A stretch of 60,000 nucleotides of DNA from Mesostigma viride (GCA_009746045.1 RPFO01000213.1:13221051-13281050); one strand, 5' to 3'; shown: positions 11,031 to 21,829, numbered from the stretch's first letter. Translations and numbers: made by a program. The notes: generated by a model from the sequence alone, not told the origin.

Positions 11031-12141
11031 TCACAACGTGGCCATGACAGCATCGTGAATCTGCTTCGCCAACGCCCACACTTCAGGACCCGCGCCCTGC
11101 ACCGCCATGGCCACAGGCTGCACCGCTGCAATCGATGCAGCATTCACTGCCTGCGCCGCACCATGTACTGCATGCACGAAAGCCAATCCTGGCTCGGTTA
11201 TCATGGTCTTGCCCGATTCCTGCTGCTTCTTCTTCTTCGATGCGGTCATGCGCACTTTATACCCCTTCCTCTCCAAGCACGCCTTCAGCACCTGGCTCGT
11301 GCGGTGCTGAATATGCTTCTGAAGGCGCGCCTTCTAAACACGAAATGTTGGCAATGTATGATTCCCAAACGGCATGATAGGCACATAATCAGTCCCATTA
11401 ATTGCTTTGCGGCAGTCAATGCACCAGAACACCTGTTGAAAAAAGAAGGTTATGCACGCTAGCGATTACCCGCGGCAAGAAGCAATCAACACGCCTCGCT
11501 AACAACTGCAACCACAATGTAATTCATGACGGGCCACTCACCGCTACCCTGCTCTCCTGCTTCAATGTCTCCCCATTCTCAAGGCCTCCATTGTAAACCT
11601 CTCCGTCTTCACCATCGTCATCGTCTTCCTCTTCCTCCACTCCGACGTATCCGTGTTTCCTTTTCCTAAGATACCTAGGGTTGTTCAAGTCGTATGTGCG
11701 GCGTTGGCACACTTCCAACAAAATTTTGGCCGCCTCTACCCATTACCATTTATTCGTACTATCATAACATATCCAGGCGTTTGAAAAATCATTCCCTCGT
11801 TCGAACTTCTACCCCTGGGCGTCCATGACGAGGCAGTCACGACGGGACGCAGATGCACAAAAATAAAACAAGGCGACATCCCTTCAATCATTTACCAAAA
11901 AACAGAATACGCGCAGAACTTGGATTTCAACACCACGCACCCATTACCAGCGAGCACGGCTGGCCTGCAACCGCCATCATTTCATAACCAGAAGCCAGGG
12001 CCCACACTCCATCCCGTTACCTCATCTTCCACGCACGGCTTCCGCTGCTTCCCTCTGCTCTTTCGCATTCTCCGCCAGCAACCTCGCCTTCTCCTCGTCC
12101 AACAATCCACTAAGAATAAAATCCCCTCTATTGGACGCCAT
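11031..12141 (-). pseudogene. Degenerate multi-exon gene at the 5-prime end of the CACTA-like element (DNA-binding-like)
   Basis: From ATG at 12141 the minus strand reads MASNRGDFILSGLLDEEKAR..., with a candidate GTGCGT donor near 12030 before an in-frame TGA. A second exon (about 11728-11540, acceptor GGGTAG, donor GTGAGT) encodes LLEVCQRRTYDLNNPRYLRK, then GYVGVEEEEDDDD. A third begins after TTTTTTCAACAG near 11434 with VFWCIDCRKAINGTDYVPI and continues through an in-frame TAG to KARLQKHIQHRTSQVL, KKKKQQES and a stop at 11031. The CxxC...HxxH spacing suggests a zinc-finger-like DNA-binding domain, perhaps for the subterminal repeats. The internal stop marks this copy as broken or the exon model as imperfect. 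Confidence 0.45.
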
Positions 12142-12404
12142 TCAGACGAACTTTGCTAGCGTCTTTTCACCGGCCCCAGCACACATAATCTATAGCCGCT
12201 TAATGACAACGGCCGACAACGACAACTGCTGAATAGGCGAAAAAGGCTGATAACTACATTTTTATATTTCGCTGCATTTGCTAATAGACACGCACGTTCT
12301 CCCACTTCTCCATTACAATATAATTATCCATCTGGCCGTGAACAGGCAAAGATCCCCGAAGTAACTTACTGAAACGTATCTTACAGCATCGGATCACTGG
12401 CACC
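12142..12404. promoter_or_regulatory. Putative promoter region of the CACTA-like element's minus-strand gene
   Basis: Non-coding 260 bp between the candidate start codon at 12141 and the right subterminal array. The assignment is positional only; no core promoter motif was verified. Confidence 0.25.
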
Positions 12405-12648
12405 TAATCTACAGGTGGTAGATTACCAACCAAGACCCGTCGCGGTAATTTACTCTGTCGGTAATGTACTACCAAAGATGTGCAGTCGTAACGTTACTCT
12501 TACTTACGGCTAGTAAAATTACTACCTATCATCCTACGTAGTAATGATTACGGCGTTGGATCTCACGCCTCGGATCTAGGTAGTAAGATAAGACCTCGTA
12601 ATTTACGCCTCGGATGCTTTTTACTACCCTCGGACGAAAAGTATAGTG
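12405..12648. repeat. Right subterminal array and terminal inverted repeat of the CACTA-like element
   Basis: GTAAT/TAC-rich repeats mirror those of the left end, and the outermost 60 bp are the inverted copy of 2216-2275, ending GAAAAGTATAGTG at 12648. Confidence 0.85.
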
Positions 12649-12650
12649 CA

Positions 12651-12736
12651 AAAGGTATGTCACGTGAACCCAATAACCTAGCTATAGCGGCTACCCTTCC
12701 ATCTCACTATAAAGAAACTATGTTCAGAGAACCACG
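12651..12736 (-). repeat. Family A A2 repeat, part 2
   Basis: 86 bp matching 17557-17642. It directly abuts B1 at 12737, giving the B1-A2 junction CCACG/ATTCTATT. 12649-12650 is the second CA of the insert's target duplication. Confidence 0.85.
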
Positions 12737-12874
12737 ATTCTATTAACCGTGGAACTCCAGGGTAACCAGACTCTTTATTAAAACAATGAGTGGAGCACAT
12801 ACAAAAGGCAGGCCACATCCCGGCCGCCGATGCTCATGGGAACACTTATTGCTTGGCAAAGGCTAGCCTTACCC
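12737..12874 (-). repeat. Family A B1 repeat
   Basis: 138 bp, near-identical to B2 at 1708-1845. It lies 12 bp downstream of the pol stop codon. Confidence 0.87.
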
Positions 12875-12886
12875 TTATATCCCTCC

Positions 12887-15800
12887 CTAGCGATCCATGC
12901 CAGGGGCAAAGAACCTAGCATAATGACAGAGAAATGAACAACCAAATTTGGTGGAGGGCAATTTCAAAATAGCCCGCCAGGCCCGAGGGGGGCAGGCGGC
13001 CATGGCCCGAAGAATAACCTCAGGCAGCTGCACCTCCAAACTGCGGTGCAAGCCCACATAATGGGCAACCGTGGAGCTGCTAAGCCAGCGCCCCCGGCCC
13101 TGGATGTCCCCCATGCTGCGACCCGCGAGGAAATCGTGAGTGGCACCTCCATGCCGCAGCCCGTGAATGGTGAAAATCTGGGCGACCCCCAAGGCCTGAC
13201 TCGCAGCCTGCCAAATGCGCCGGAATTGCGGGTAGGTGAAAGGGAACACGGCCTCCCAAGCGTGCTTACCCGCGATGCAGTGACGGAGGATGGTTTCAGA
13301 CATCACATCTTCTACCACCACTGACTGAGTCTTGCCCTTAGAGGTCTTGGTAGACCTCAGCAGTAGGGCGCCCCGTTGAGCCGGCCCAAGCCGAACGTCA
13401 GGCTGGAGGCGCACATGGCCAACACGGAGGTTCAGCGCCTCCGAGATTCGCAGGTAATGGCGGAACACGATGACAACCAGCAGGCCCGCAAGGCGCTGAC
13501 CTTGCATGACCATCGTGCTGGCAAGTGCAAACGCCGCCTCCCATGGAATGGGAGGAGGGGCACGGGGGGGCACAAGTGTTTTCCACCCAGCGAGGACGCC
13601 ACGGGCCAAGTCCCACCGCTTCACCATACCGGGATAATAAAGTTGCAACCCCATCAAGGCATTGACACACACTTGGCGGCTGTACCCCCGAAAATGAGCC
13701 CAGGCGACATACGCACAAAATGTCTCCTCAAGGGTGTCAGCTCGTGACGATGACCCGTCCGCCCGCCCACCAGCCTCCCACCAAGTCAAGAGGGAATCAA
13801 GACCACGACGGTAGGCCAGCAAAGTAGCCGGCTTTACTTTCCCCTCTAGCAATGGAAGGTAGCTAACAGGTGCAGGGGGCCCCGGGTTAGGATGGATGCC
13901 TTCCGCGGTCAGGTCGCGCACCCAGCCTGCCAAGAAAGTCGCCATGGATTGGCCGCGAGAAACGCCATCGGCTGGTTGAAGTGCACTCGGCGTCCACACC
14001 CACTGGGAACGACTCCCCGTGGCGAGGGTCAGCGCGCACAAGCGGCGGCACTGCTTGTTGAGCTTGTGGGATGAGGACCGCCCCTTAGCCAAGCAGCCCA
14101 ACGCCGCGGTGGAGTCCACCAACCTCACCACCCGCTTGCCTCGGTTTGCCAAGCTGCGCGCACTCCTCTCCACGCCCTTCACTGCAGCCCGCACCTCCTT
14201 CTCGTTGATGTGCATCCCCGGATCCCGCCAACGACTCCGGACCCCAACCCGCCATTGCTGGCTAGTGATTGCTTGTTGCGCCCGCGCGCTCAGTGGCCTA
14301 GGGCCAGCGTAGGCCACCTCACTTGGTATGAGCAAAGTCGGGTACCCCCGCACCTCTCGTGCCCTCGCCAGCTCCGTCACATCGCCCGGCTCCATGGTTG
14401 CGTACACGACACCTTGCCCGTAGGTGGACGCGTCAGATGCAACCACCTCACGGGCCAAAGGTGCGCTTCGGTCAACCCTTAGCATGGGAGCCAAGGCCAG
14501 GGCACACTCTAACTCCTCCCGCACCCCGGCCCACAGCACCCAGGATCGCTGCCCCCACCCTTGCAGGCTGATGAATTTGAAACATTGCTGCCAAATGGAC
14601 AAGCAGCTGCGGCTTAACATCTGCAGCCACAACCACCGCCCCAAGACGGCAGCCAGCCCCTCGGCCGTAGCTCGGCCTCGAGTGAGTATAGCCTGCGTGT
14701 GGGCGATCACAAGGTTGAGCTGCTTGACCGTTGGTTCCAGCACGCCGTTCCGTCGGTGCACCACCCCTAGGGCTTCTAGCTCGTCCCCTTCCAGGCTCGC
14801 CATCTTAGTCTTCTCCTTAGACGGCACAAGGTTGTTAGGGAGGTAGCCTTCCTCAATAGCGCGCGTGATGAGCTGGTTCACCGCCTCGCAGGTCCGCCCG
14901 TTGCTGGCCACCAAGTCATCAATAGTGATGGACAGCATGGGGGCAGGGGGGTTTTCCAGGTCAATCTGAAGCTCCCCGGCGCGCTCCTCCTTGTACTCGA
15001 TGGCCAAGCGCAGTGGCTGGCCACACTCGTCGCGCACCAAGGTGAGCTCACCTGCGCTTGAGAGGTAGTTGACCTGGCGCCTCGGATCCAGGGCACCGGT
15101 CATGTAGAGCACCATCTCATGGATGGCCTCCCCCAGCGCCACCGCATGGGAATGTCCCATGGCCAGCACCTTGAGCACGGGCCACACCTTCCGCCTGGGC
15201 CCTGCCAGACCTACGCTAGTCGACCACACACTAGGAAGCCCTTGGTAGTCCCACCACCACTCGGGCACCTCGATGGAATAGTAGTATGACACGAGGTCGC
15301 TCTTGGCGCAGTAGCACCAGCCTTTGATGTAGACCTCCACGAGGATGCCCAGGTGGGGTAGCAGGATCTTGGGGGGGTCCACCCACAGCAGGTTGCCCAG
15401 CTTCCTGTTGACGATGAACCGAAGCTCACCCACCCCCTTGGCCACTCCAAAGCAGCCATCCACCCACTTGGGCCGCCTCTCCCGGAACGCCACCATGCCC
15501 ACGCCCGCTGCCCGGCTCATGAGCTTGCCCCATTCAGCCATGGAGCATCCCCGGCTGGGCTTGGGCACATTCCAATACTTTGCGCTCGCCACGACCGCTG
15601 GCTTGATGCAGTTCTCTTCGCTGGCATATATCTCCCGCCAGCTCGGCCGCATAGCCAACAGGTCGAGCAGCCGTGCCTTCCCCGCCACCTCCGCCTTTGG
15701 TAGACTCACCGCGTCCGCGCGCAGTTGTTCATACTTATTCTGCTTCCCATATATTGCATCAGCACCTTCTTGCTCCTGGCCTGTCGCAACGCCCCCTACG

Positions 15801-16068
15801 CGGCGACTGTGCCAGGTGCAGTGCCTCTTGACCCTCGCAAGGGCCTCCTCCCTCCCCTTAGAGCACGCCCCTCTAGGGTTAGGAGGAGGGTCTTGCCCCC
15901 CTCCCCACAGCCAATTAAGCCAACGCACTACCTTGCATTGCAGTGTGTACTCGCGGTGGCGGCGCGTGGCACGCTGTCGCCGGCGTGCCGATCTCACCCT
16001 GCCCCACGCGGTGTACGCTGGCCTAAGTGGGTATGGCAGCGGGAAAAGGGAGCGGTCCCGCTGGGATT
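12887..16068 (-). CDS. Family A pol: reverse transcriptase - RNase H - 2A - tyrosine recombinase
   Basis: The frame is open to 16390 but overlaps gag in the -1 frame; recognisable protein starts near SLFPLP (about 16050). Numbering the 1167-codon frame from 16390: RT has KSDLVSYYY (D365) as motif A and TIDDL (D491, D492) in place of the usual YxDD. RNase H has D653 (ASDAS), E732 (INEKE), D759 (RLVDS) and D808 (PAD). A 2A-like GIHPNPGP spans 831-838. The YR core-binding domain begins about 853, and the catalytic set is R981 (YLRISEAL), H1076-R1079 (HGLRHGG), W1102 and nucleophile candidate Y1111 (AHYVGLH). It would copy the element RNA and integrate a circular product without an integrase. No methionine lies early in the frame, so translation probably depends on gag (frameshift or reinitiation). 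All catalytic residues are present. Confidence 0.9.
13877..13925 (-). other. 2A-type ribosome-skipping motif, family A
   Basis: Encodes WVRDLTAEGIHPNPGP. The terminal NPGP and the preceding hydrophobic/acidic stretch match 2A peptides, in which the Gly-Pro bond (G837/P838) is not formed. It lies between the last RNase H motif and the recombinase core-binding domain, so skipping would release the YR as a separate protein. Confidence 0.75.
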
Positions 16069-17124
16069 CTATTTCCCTACTTGTTGAGCCTTGCTGAGCT
16101 TGTCCAAGAGGATGGCAGTTTGGAGAGCTGCCTTGACAGCCGGGGTGGCTGACAGTGCAGCCTCCTCCCCCAATGGCAGGAGGTGGCTGGCCACCTTCCA
16201 CCCCCCCCCTCCTTGCCCTTCCACCTGCAGCAAGGCCGCCACCACCCTCATTAGGTACTCCATGCCCACAAGCTCCCCGGCTGCTGAGCCCAGCTCCTTG
16301 AGAAGGGTGTCCATGGCCAATGCAATGTTCATGACAATTTTCCTGTTCTCCATGTTCCGCCAATTTCCAGGCTTTACCGTCATGACCCACGACCGGATTC
16401 CCATCCCATTGTCGCTGGCGTCCTCCAACACCCCCGGCAGCACCCGCTCCGAAACCCGATATTTCACGCTCTTGGCTCGGCTTGGCAGCGCCACCCCTTT
16501 CGAGGCCTTGAAGTGGCTTCCCGCCCCCTCCATTCCTCCCAGCGCTGCCTTCAAACCTTGCATGAATTTCTCGGCTGCGACCTCCCCCTCCTCGTCCTCC
16601 TCGTCGTCCTGATTTTCGGTTTCCGGAGGTGCCCCAACGAATGTCGCCAACCTCGCCCTCATTTCCTTTCCGACAGCCCCCCCACCTGCCGAAACCTTGG
16701 CCGCGCCTTTCGGCTTGGCCATTTTTCGCTGCGCAGGTGTCGTTGGTGGCAGCGCCTGATCCTCCTCCTCGTCCGCCGCGAGATCTGCCACGGCCAGCAG
16801 TTTTGCCACCAACGTTCCGTTTGGGTCACGTGCGTCCAACACGTCGCCAACATCAACGTGATCGGCCAGCAACTGCACGACAGACTTCAGCTGGCTCGAG
16901 CTCCACGAGCTGGCGTCCGTCACCCAGTCCTCGGCACCGAAGACCTGCTCGACTGCCCCCACCGCCTCTGCGGGGCTGATGCACTTGGCGAGCAGAGTGG
17001 CGAGCTGCTTCTTTTTGGCGCTGAAGGCGACTGGCGCGTGACTGGCGGCAGCAGCCCGCGGTGTGGGCGTCCCGTCCTCCCCGCGCGCTGCCTGCCCTCC
17101 TGTAGCTTTGCGCCCCTTCGGCAT
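16069..17124 (-). CDS. Family A ORF1 (gag-like)
   Basis: 351 codons from ATG at 17124 to TAG at 16069. The N-terminus is basic (MPKGRKATGG), followed by a helical region (KKKQLATLLAKCIS, SSQLKSVVQLL), an acidic linker (DDEEDEEGE) and a C-terminal domain with MDTLLKELGSAAGELVGMEY, VVAALLQVE and HLLPL. That C-terminal block is also found in the ORF1s of families B (26400-26570) and C (45250-45430), although the rest has diverged. There is no CCHC zinc knuckle. The likely role is a nucleocapsid-like RNA-binding protein, by position. The pol frame overlaps its end by -1. Confidence 0.8.
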   Translation of the reverse strand: MPKGRKATGGQAARGEDGTPTPRAAAASHAPVAFSAKKKQLATLLAKCISPAEAVGAVEQVFGAEDWVTDASSWSSSQLKSVVQLLADHVDVGDVLDARDPNGTLVAKLLAVADLAADEEEDQALPPTTPAQRKMAKPKGAAKVSAGGGAVGKEMRARLATFVGAPPETENQDDEEDEEGEVAAEKFMQGLKAALGGMEGAGSHFKASKGVALPSRAKSVKYRVSERVLPGVLEDASDNGMGIRSWVMTVKPGNWRNMENRKIVMNIALAMDTLLKELGSAAGELVGMEYLMRVVAALLQVEGQGGGGWKVASHLLPLGEEAALSATPAVKAALQTAILLDKLSKAQQVGK

Positions 17125-17211
17125 TGCTGCTCAGGGCCAAAAATGGCTCCGACAGTACAGGTTCGTCAAACCAGAGGTTCGTTTCCCCTGGCTTGCTGTC
17201 GCCGCCCTCGT

Positions 17212-17642
17212 GAAAAGAAAAGAGGCCGACCTTAGCTAGGTGGGTTTGTTTTTGTCCTTTTTTGCGTGTCATGCGGCCTTGGCCCGGACGGCATTTTTTC
17301 GCCACGCAAATGTTGCGTCTGAACAAATGACGCAATGTGGCGTTCTAATTGCCGGCAGCTTACGTAAGGCTGCCGGGGCTATTAGGTCACATATTGCGTG
17401 AGAGAAAGAATCTAGATCTAGTTAATCACTACGCCATGAGCCAAGAAACCTAGACAGTGGCAGGTTTATATCTCAACATAGCTCCTGCCACCTGGCCAAG
17501 AAAAACTGGCCAAAGCTTTGGCCACGACTGATCCGGATCAGGCCGCACCGGCCTCAAAAGGTATGTCACGTGAACCCAATAACCTAGCTATAGCGGCTAC
17601 CCTTCCATCTCAATATAAAGAAACTATGTTCAGAGAACCACG
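17212..17642 (-). repeat. Family A A1 repeat (5-prime terminal, promoter-bearing by position)
   Basis: 431 bp, 88 bp upstream of the gag ATG and matching A2. Bases 17557-17642 also serve as the uninterrupted empty site that defines the CACTA-like insertion. Confidence 0.87.
17345..17556. repeat. Palindrome cluster in the family A leader
   Basis: Several perfect inverted repeats lie in about 210 bp: CCGGCAGC...GCTGCCGG around TTACGTAA, CTAGATCTAG, GTGGCAGG...CCTGCCAC, TGGCCAAAGCTTTGGCCA and CTGATCCGGATCAG. The same set is preserved in A2 (2005-2210). Roles in recombinase recognition or RNA structure are possible; neither is shown. Confidence 0.7.
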
Positions 17643-18743
17643 AATGTTCCATTTCTTTTTATACGTGCTGTCACCCAGCGGCGTCCCTCGCCTCCTTGGC
17701 TCCCTCCGCCTCGACAAATAAGGGAATCCAGATCGAGGGAGATCAACCAACCCTGTGCATGTCTCAACTCGTCCACTCCATTGCTGAGGGCTCCACACAT
17801 TGCTTTTTACAAAATACGTTTACGCACAAGAGACTCTTGGACCAAAGTCGCATAATTGGTGAATAAAGCATCTGCAGGGCTCCCCAGCCAGCTGATGCTG
17901 CCATCTCACTCCCCGCTTCCCCCAGCCTGGCCATTCTGGCCGTGGAGGACCCGTCACCAACAGTGAAGGCCTAGCATGCCTGCTAGAGTGCCCCTCACTT
18001 ACTGGTCGCGGGGAAGCCTGTCACCAACAGTGGGGCCCCAGCTTGTCTGCTGGAGTGCGGCCCACTAGCGAACTCTCATATAATGCCTTAATTAATCCCC
18101 CTTGGATAGGAGTGAACAGCGTCCAACCGAAGGTACGGTCAACCAACACCCCATACCTTTCCCCCCTCCTCGTCCAGCAAAAATAGCTGGCACATCTGCC
18201 AACTTCCACCCTACACCATCCTCGATATCCTCGCGCTCCTCATGCCATAAGTGTCACGATCCAGTGCTATGGCCCAGCGACTCGCCAAAAGGCACATGCC
18301 ACAAGCTGCCGCTACGGTCACAGCCCTCTGTTTGCAGGGCGTAACCCGGGGTGCAAGCATCCCCAGGTACTCGCCCTAGAGGGCTGCCGGCGGCATACAT
18401 AGCAAGGTGTAATCTCCATTCCATTCTCAGGACAGCTGGCCGGTCACTCAGGCTATCGTGAGCAAGCGCCCCTGCTCTTAGCCCTCACAACCGTCATAAC
18501 CAGCCGGTCTCACCAGGCTCCCCCCCATTGCCAGCCCACCACCTCTTGGACGTCATTACAGATATCATCCCAAAGCTCTCAGGGTACTAGCCTGGCAGCG
18601 CCCAAAAGTCTTTTTACGTAGGCCCCTCATTTGGCCTCGCCCAAGGTCTAATACACCACAGTCCTTAGCTCCTCAAAGCCGTCAAGAAAGGCACCTCCCC
18701 AAACTGGCCACCACTGGCCCAAGGCCGCCGAGCCGCCCTACCA
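17643..18743 (-). mobile_element. R1-a, resumed: A2 start, B1 and internal region
   Basis: Minus-strand R1 sequence. 17749-17643 is the start of A2 (TGGTTGATC...), 17750 to about 17907 is B1, and 17908-18743 is internal R1 sequence matching about 29085-29890 inverted. It is interrupted at 18743 by a family-B-type terminal repeat. The internal homology does not resume within the window, so the other end of this copy is lost or displaced. Confidence 0.78.
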
Positions 18744-19223
18744 TGGTTGATCTTACGATCTGGATTCCCTGATTTGCGACTAAGGGGAGCGGAGTGCAAG
18801 TCGGTGCCGCTGCCTCATGGCTGATCTGCGAGAAATGCTCGTGGAAAGGGTGAAAGTCCCTGCAAATGGCCTCTGGACTGCTTCCAAGTACTTGGATGTA
18901 GTTCAAAGTACTTCATTGGTACTACAGGGTAGTACAATCTACTTCAAACTAGTTCAAACTAGCTCAGGCTAGTAAAGATTCGTTCAGGTGTAGCACAACC
19001 TGCCTAGGAGGTGGTATGACCACCTGGGTTGAAGTAGACAGCACTTGACTAAACGTAGTACAATGTCGAAAGAATCAGTACACATGGGTTCTTTGAAGTA
19101 CAAATGTTCAGTGGCACCTGGGCGCCGCGCCAGCACTGTACCGGACTTGCATTCGTCACCGTGCGCATGGAATGCAGCCAATTGATTGAGGGAGACATGG
19201 CAGCGCATGCTTTATCAGTTTTC
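18744..19223 (+). repeat. Family B terminal A repeat (isolated copy)
   Basis: 480 bp, from TGGTTGATCTTACGATCTGG to TTTATCAGTTTTC, nearly identical to 22087-22566 and 59233-59708. It inserts cleanly into R1-a after CCTACCA. Beyond 19223 the sequence differs from other family B copies. It is therefore either the A1 of a divergent or non-autonomous element or a relic. Confidence 0.82.
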
Positions 19224-21100
19224 TGGTTGGTTTGATTTTAGGGGAGGGTCCCATGGAAATGTATCAAAACTGAAGCCCCCTAATAACTACAGAAATGCAA
19301 CTGACAACCACTAAATGATGTTTGGGGACCATATACATGATGTTTGGGCATGCATACCACCACTTGTTGGGGGTACTACCCCCAGCCATACACCGGCTAT
19401 GTGCTAAAAATAGAAAAAAACGCTGTCCGGGGCACATCTTGCCCAGAACAGTGGGAGAACCAGTTGCATGAAAAAAGCACAACCCATACACCGTCCGCAT
19501 TGGAAGTTCTAACTAAATAATTAGCTTCTGGAAAATGTTCTGGCTGAAAACCATAAAAAAAACAAAAGAAAATTAATTAATTAACTCCGGGGGCTGAGGA
19601 CTGGACTCAACAAACAAACAAACAAAATTAAATTAATTAACTCCTGTGGGCTCTGGGTATCACTGACCTCCACTGACTATAGCCTGTGGCCGCCGAAAGG
19701 GGGGCCGCCGGGCCGGATTGCCGGCCGAATTGGGGACGGCGTGTACGATATCTACCAAACAAACAAAAGAAATTTATTAATTAAATAAGTACCCACGTCC
19801 CTTGAACGGCTGCAGGACAAACAAACAAACAAAAGGTTTTAATTAAATAATAAAAACCCGGGACTATAACTGGCTCCCCAACAAACAATCCAGGGTTATT
19901 CGTAATGCAAATACGGCAAAAATTGACCCATAATAACAAACTTCCAATGCGGACGGTGTATAAAAATGTCATGGGACATGGTTTCTACCTTAGAATTGGA
20001 TCAACAAAATCAGCACATCCCTATGAGTTGTTGATTTTTGGGCCAAAAATACGCTTTTTTAGGCGGGGCGTCCCCATACACACTCATAACACATCAATTA
20101 GGCCTGAAAAGCACAAGTCAAATTCTGTCATGACCATAGAAGGCACTGTCAAAGTTTGATGGCATTCTGAGCTCAGCTGTAGCAGTTATTAATTTTGGCA
20201 GTTGGCCACCTGTGCAGACGCTAAGGAAGGCATTAGTGAGTATTAAGCACACTAACACTTCCTATGCCATCCAAAAGGCTCACTGACCATGCCCAATTCG
20301 ACCACAATGTACAAGGAGGTGGCTGGGAACGTCATGTGCCCTTGCCTTACCTCGACACGGGTAACCTGTTGCGTGTGTGCACAACAATGAGGCAGGTAGC
20401 TTTACATGCCTAGCCAACACTTCTAAAGCATATTCCAGGTTTATGGTGTGGGCATCATCCCAAAACCAAGCTCAAACACACCCTAGAAAGCCATATCCAC
20501 TAATCGCCCAACAAGGGTAACAACAGACAGTCCACAGAGAAAGCAGAATTATCATACATGCTGCTTGCCAAGGCTTCTTACCATGGTTACCTTGCCTTGC
20601 TAGCATATGAATTAGGGCTCTCCCATTTTAGTGGGAGAAAGGCCAACAAGACAACGATAACCCCTACCTACGTGCAGTTCCACCCATGCAGTATGCCCCT
20701 CAGAAAAACCACTGCCACCTTTCTTTCCAGCGCAATTGTTTGCCAAGAAACAAACTCAAGCTTGTGAGCCTCTAACCACAATGAAGCCTCTGCTAAGAAA
20801 GGCCGCGTCAATATTCACACAAAACTGAGTGCTGTTAGCAATCTCCTTCCAAGAAACCACTTAGCAAATCCCTGACAACTTGACGATGTGCCACGGTCAC
20901 GCTTTGACACGTCCCAGCCATGCAACGTACATAAAAACCACTGAAAGGTGCCAGGAATCTGGCGATGCGCAGCACGGAATGGCATTATACCTGGCGCTAA
21001 CTGCGTGGCCACCGCAAGCGAGTAGACGTTTTTTTGTGGCTGATAAACAATAATCAAGAGTGTGGTTGCAATTAATTTGGGCACTGTCGGCAACATAATA
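19224..21100. other. Unassigned sequence, possibly internal to a family-B-related element
   Basis: No gene is recognised. It includes repeated ACAAACAAAC/TTAATTAA blocks (19560-19860) and a 22-bp inverted pair (ATACACCGTCCGCATTGGAA at about 19487, its complement at about 19940). The 20160-21060 part is featureless to me. Confidence 0.35.
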
Positions 21101-21589
21101 ATGTCCGACGTCGGGTGGAGGGAAAAATATGCCAATATCGTAAAGGGGGTCAAGGGTTTCCTGGGACAGGTATCGCCTGGTAAGCATGCTGACATTCTGC
21201 AGGCGGCAATGGCAGCTGCCGGCAGTGCTGAGCCGCAGCCAGCCGTGCCTGCAGCTGCCATTGCCACTGCAGACGCGAACGCCGCTGCGCAGGCCGGAAA
21301 GCAGGCGTTCACGCCGCACGAGCCTCTCCCCTCCCCGATGAAGCGCAAGCGAACGAAGCACATCTTTCGCTCTAATGATGAGAAGGTGAAACTGGTGGAT
21401 GACTTTGTAGCGGTCAAGGACAGCATGCAGGAGCGCGGATTTTTGACGAAGTGGTGCGCAGAGAAGGACGTTCACCCCAACACCGTCAGGGGGTGGCTGA
21501 AGAATCCCGCCAGGGTGCAACAGATGAAGACGGGCAAGAAGACGGCAAAGGCGGTTCCCAGGATGGTGGAGGGCAAGACAGCCCAGTAA
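21101..21589 (+). CDS. Helix-turn-helix protein, probably the first exon of a spliced gene
   Basis: ATG at 21101 gives MSDVGWREKYANIVKGVKGF..., an Ala-rich middle, a basic patch PMKRKRTKHIF and then NDEKVKLVDDFVAVKDSMQE, KWCAEKDVHPNTVRGWL. The last part matches psq/CENP-B/transposase-type helix-turn-helix domains, where NTVRGWL would be the recognition helix. The frame ends at a TAA that lies inside a perfect splice-donor sequence (CCCA/GTAAGT at about 21587), so the ORF may be exon 1 of a longer protein such as a DDE transposase or transcription factor. No second exon is identified. An earlier in-frame ATG exists at 21062. Confidence 0.5.
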   Translation: MSDVGWREKYANIVKGVKGFLGQVSPGKHADILQAAMAAAGSAEPQPAVPAAAIATADANAAAQAGKQAFTPHEPLPSPMKRKRTKHIFRSNDEKVKLVDDFVAVKDSMQERGFLTKWCAEKDVHPNTVRGWLKNPARVQQMKTGKKTAKAVPRMVEGKTAQ

Positions 21590-21829
21590 GTCTAGTGTAT
21601 ACATATGTGTGTTGCCATTTAGTTCTGCACCTGTGTCTGTCAAAATTAGGTGTTTCTGTCCAAACGAAGGATGTGAAGCATTCGAAGCATATCTGGCCAG
21701 TTGGTTAGCACTTGGTTAGCAGCGTTCTGATTTGTTTCTCACTCGTTTGCCCGATGCATGCATGCAGCAGTTAACGTATGGTCTACTAAACCAAAGCATT
21801 CATGCCTATCCATGCCAATGTGAATGTGT
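21590..21829. other. Unassigned, 3-prime of the HTH ORF
   Basis: A candidate intron start at 21587; no further exon is recognised. Confidence 0.3.

Noticed and set aside
14019-16612. Plus-strand ORFs opposite family A gag/pol
   Set aside because: Shadows of the minus-strand genes, which carry complete catalytic motif sets.
19480-19960. 22-bp inverted repeat pair considered as TIRs of a small transposon
   Set aside because: No flanking duplication or second copy seen; left as an isolated inverted repeat.
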